A DNA stretch of 6,032 nucleotides. Origin: Nitriliruptoraceae bacterium. Its GTDB lineage: Bacteria > Actinomycetota > Nitriliruptoria > Nitriliruptorales > Nitriliruptoraceae. Made by a program: the position numbers and the translations under genes. The stretch's first letter is position 1. Every line of letters begins with the position of its first letter. The notes under the pieces are model-generated. The model did no database searches. It saw only the letters and a program-made list of their open reading frames with translations, and was not told where the DNA came from. The stretch spans positions 1 through 6,032 of the forward strand of contig SLDB01000256.1 of assembly GCA_007125475.1 (NCBI GenBank), read 5' to 3'. Positions 4,190-6,032 of the stretch are shown here, piece by piece.

Positions 4190-6032
4190 TGCTTCTGGGC
4201 GTCGAACCACGTCCGACCGACGGCGGTGTCGACCTCGAGCGGGACGTCGAGCGCGACCACCGAGGAGAGCTCGGCGACCACCAACTCCCGCACCGCCTCG
4301 AGGTCGGCTTCGGCGACCTCGAGGATCACCTCGTCGTGGACCTGCAGCAGCACCCGGGCGGTGAGATCCGCCGCGGTCAGCGCCGCGTCCAGAGCGATCA
4401 TGGCGAGCTTGATCACGTCGGCGGCGGTGCCCTGGATCGGGGCGTTCAACGCCATCCGCTCGGCCATCTGCCGGCGGTTGCGGTTCTCCGAGCGCAGGTC
4501 CGGCAGGTACCGACGCCGGCCGAACAGCGTGGTGGTGTAGCCGTCACGCACCGCGTCCTGCACCGCGGCGTCCAGGAATGAGCGAACCTTGGGGAACCGC
4601 TCGAAGTACGCCGTGACGATCCCTTCGGCCTCGTCCGGGGGGATCTGCAGCTGCTGGCCGAGGCCGTACGCGGTGAGCCCGTACGCCAGCCCGTAGTTCA
4701 CCGCCTTCGCCCGGTCACGCAACGCCGCGTCGACGTCGCCCAGCGGGGTGTCGAACACCTTCGCGGCAGTGGTGGCGTGCACGTCCTCGTGTGAGGCGAA
4801 CGCCTCCAGCAAGCCCTCGTCGCCGGAGAGGTGGGCGAGGATGCGCAGCTCGATCTGCGAGTAGTCGGCGACCAGCAGATGGGTGTAGCCGTCCCCGGCG
4901 GTGAAGGCCCGCCGGATCTCCCGGCCCTCCCACCGGCGCACCGGGATGTTCTGCAGGTTCGGCTGCGAGGACGAGAGCCGGCCGGTCGCCGCGATCGTCT
5001 GCGAGAACGTGGTGTGGATCCTCCCGGTCCCCTCGTCGACCAGTGGCGGCAACGCATCGACGTAGGTGGTGAGCAGCTTCGAGGACTCCCGCCAGGCCAG
5101 CAGCGCCCCGATGATCGGGTGCTCGTCGGCGAGGCGGGAGAGTGCCTGGGCGTCGGTGGAGTACCCCGTCTTGATCCGTCGCGTCGGTGGCAAGCCCAAC
5201 TCGGTGAACAGCACCTGCTGCAGCTGCGGTCCGGAACCCACGTTGAAGCTCCGTCCGGCGTGCCGGTGGACCTCGGCCTCGAGTTCGTCGACCCGGGCGG
5301 CAAGCCGGTGACGGATCTCCTCCAGGACACCGAGATCGACGGTGATCCCGGCCCGTTCCATCGCCGCCAGCACCGGGGCGAGCGGGAGCTCGATCTCGTC
5401 GTGCAACCGGCGCTGCTCGCGCTCGTCGAGGGACTCCCCCAGGACGCGGTCGAGAGCGAGGACGGCCTCGGCGGCGACGGCGCGACGTTGCCAGGGTTCG
5501 TCGTCGTCGACGGCGAGCGCGAGCTGGTCACCGCCGGCGGCGTCGGGCTCCACGGTCAACGACCGGTTCAGGTGCTGCAGCGCGAGGTCCTCGAGCTCGA
5601 AGCTGCGCTGCTCGGGACGCAACAGGTACGCCGCCAGATGTGTATCCAGCTGGACCCCATCGAGCCTCCAGGCCTGCGACGCGGCGGCGTGGCACAACCC
5701 TTTGACGTCGTGGGTCACCAGGGGGCGGTCCGGATCGGCCAGCAGCCCGGCGAGGGCGTCACGGTCGCCGGGTTCGAGCTCATCGAAGGGGACGGACACC
5801 GGGTCCGAACCCGACGTGGCGAGCGACACCGCCACCCACCTCGTCCGCGGCGGACGCGACTCGACCGTCGCGACGACGGCGACGACCGATTCCGCGTCCG
5901 CGATCCAGCCGGCGAGCTCGCCGGCGCCCAGTCGTCGCGGCGGCCGGGCGAAGCCCTCGGCGGCTCCGCGTTCCTGCTCCCCGAGGACGTCGGCGGCGAG
6001 CCGGTCGTACAGCGCCCGGAACTCCAGGGCAC
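4186..6032 (-). CDS. polA: DNA polymerase I, C-terminal two thirds (N-terminus outside window)
   Basis: The frame is open from the right edge to the TGA at 4188-4186 and encodes 614 residues; the family is about 900, so the N-terminal 5'-nuclease domain lies outside. The segment begins ALEFRALYDRL and enters a 3'-5' exonuclease-like domain (about 5930-5400) whose metal-binding acidic residues are not conserved, so proofreading is probably absent. The polymerase domain follows, from PLAPVLAAMERAGITVD (about 5388-5338). It includes GRLSSSQPNLQNIP (about 4982-4941), motif A VADYSQIELRILAH with catalytic Asp (codon 4866-4864), the O-helix RDRAKAVNYGLAYG (about 4719-4678), APIQGTAADVIKLA (about 4443-4402) and motif C LLQVHDEVILEV with the HDE triad (4338-4330). 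The protein should fill gaps in repair and Okazaki-fragment processing. The O-helix aromatic is Tyr (4695-4693) where E. coli and Taq have Phe. The GTG at 5835 is internal. Its stop codon lies in the hairpin shared with the convergent gene. Confidence 0.96.
   Translation of the reverse strand, partial: ALEFRALYDRLAADVLGEQERGAAEGFARPPRRLGAGELAGWIADAESVVAVVATVESRPPRTRWVAVSLATSGSDPVSVPFDELEPGDRDALAGLLADPDRPLVTHDVKGLCHAAASQAWRLDGVQLDTHLAAYLLRPEQRSFELEDLALQHLNRSLTVEPDAAGGDQLALAVDDDEPWQRRAVAAEAVLALDRVLGESLDEREQRRLHDEIELPLAPVLAAMERAGITVDLGVLEEIRHRLAARVDELEAEVHRHAGRSFNVGSGPQLQQVLFTELGLPPTRRIKTGYSTDAQALSRLADEHPIIGALLAWRESSKLLTTYVDALPPLVDEGTGRIHTTFSQTIAATGRLSSSQPNLQNIPVRRWEGREIRRAFTAGDGYTHLLVADYSQIELRILAHLSGDEGLLEAFASHEDVHATTAAKVFDTPLGDVDAALRDRAKAVNYGLAYGLTAYGLGQQLQIPPDEAEGIVTAYFERFPKVRSFLDAAVQDAVRDGYTTTLFGRRRYLPDLRSENRNRRQMAERMALNAPIQGTAADVIKLAMIALDAALTAADLTARVLLQVHDEVILEVAEADLEAVRELVVAELSSVVALDVPLEVDTAVGRTWFDAQKH

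Noticed and set aside
4186..5835. Reading polA as a complete 549-residue gene starting at GTG 5835
   Set aside because: The frame stays open to the window edge and the upstream residues (ALEFRALYDRL...) fit DNA polymerase I, so the GTG is internal and the gene is cut by the window.

Overview
This 6 kb window is chromosomal DNA from a high-GC bacterium, most likely an actinomycete (Actinomycetota). G+C is high throughout, with strong G/C bias at third codon positions. The window carries a tandem-domain universal stress protein of the type common in actinobacteria, a fatty acyl-AMP ligase (FAAL)-like adenylation domain, and a DNA polymerase I with Tyr in the O-helix and a degenerate proofreading site, as in mycobacteria. 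The sequence alone does not support a genus call. I saw no RNA genes, insertion sequences, CRISPR arrays or phage genes.

Layout from left to right: (1) the last 89 residues of an RNA 3'-terminal phosphate cyclase (rtcA) on the + strand, cut by the window edge; (2) a 288-residue two-domain universal stress protein on the - strand, whose 3' end overlaps rtcA by 32 bp; (3) a 189 bp divergent intergenic region with a perfect 17 bp palindrome and a pair of inverted -10-like elements; (4) a 930-residue + strand protein that fuses an acyl carrier domain, a FAAL-like adenylation domain and a PlsC-type glycerolipid acyltransferase; (5) a 98 bp convergent gap with a strong hairpin that probably terminates both neighbours; (6) the C-terminal 614 residues of DNA polymerase I (polA) on the - strand, running off the right edge.

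The most interesting object is the ACP-FAAL-PlsC fusion. All signature residues of the three modules are present. It therefore reads as a self-contained enzyme that would activate a free fatty acid as acyl-AMP, load it on its own phosphopantetheine arm and pass it to a lysophospholipid or glycerol-phosphate acceptor at the membrane. It resembles E. coli Aas in concept, but the module order is reversed and the carrier protein is built in. It shares a divergent control region with the stress protein, which suggests (inference only) joint regulation of lipid acylation and stress or dormancy. rtcA and polA appear to be ordinary neighbours without a functional link to this pair.
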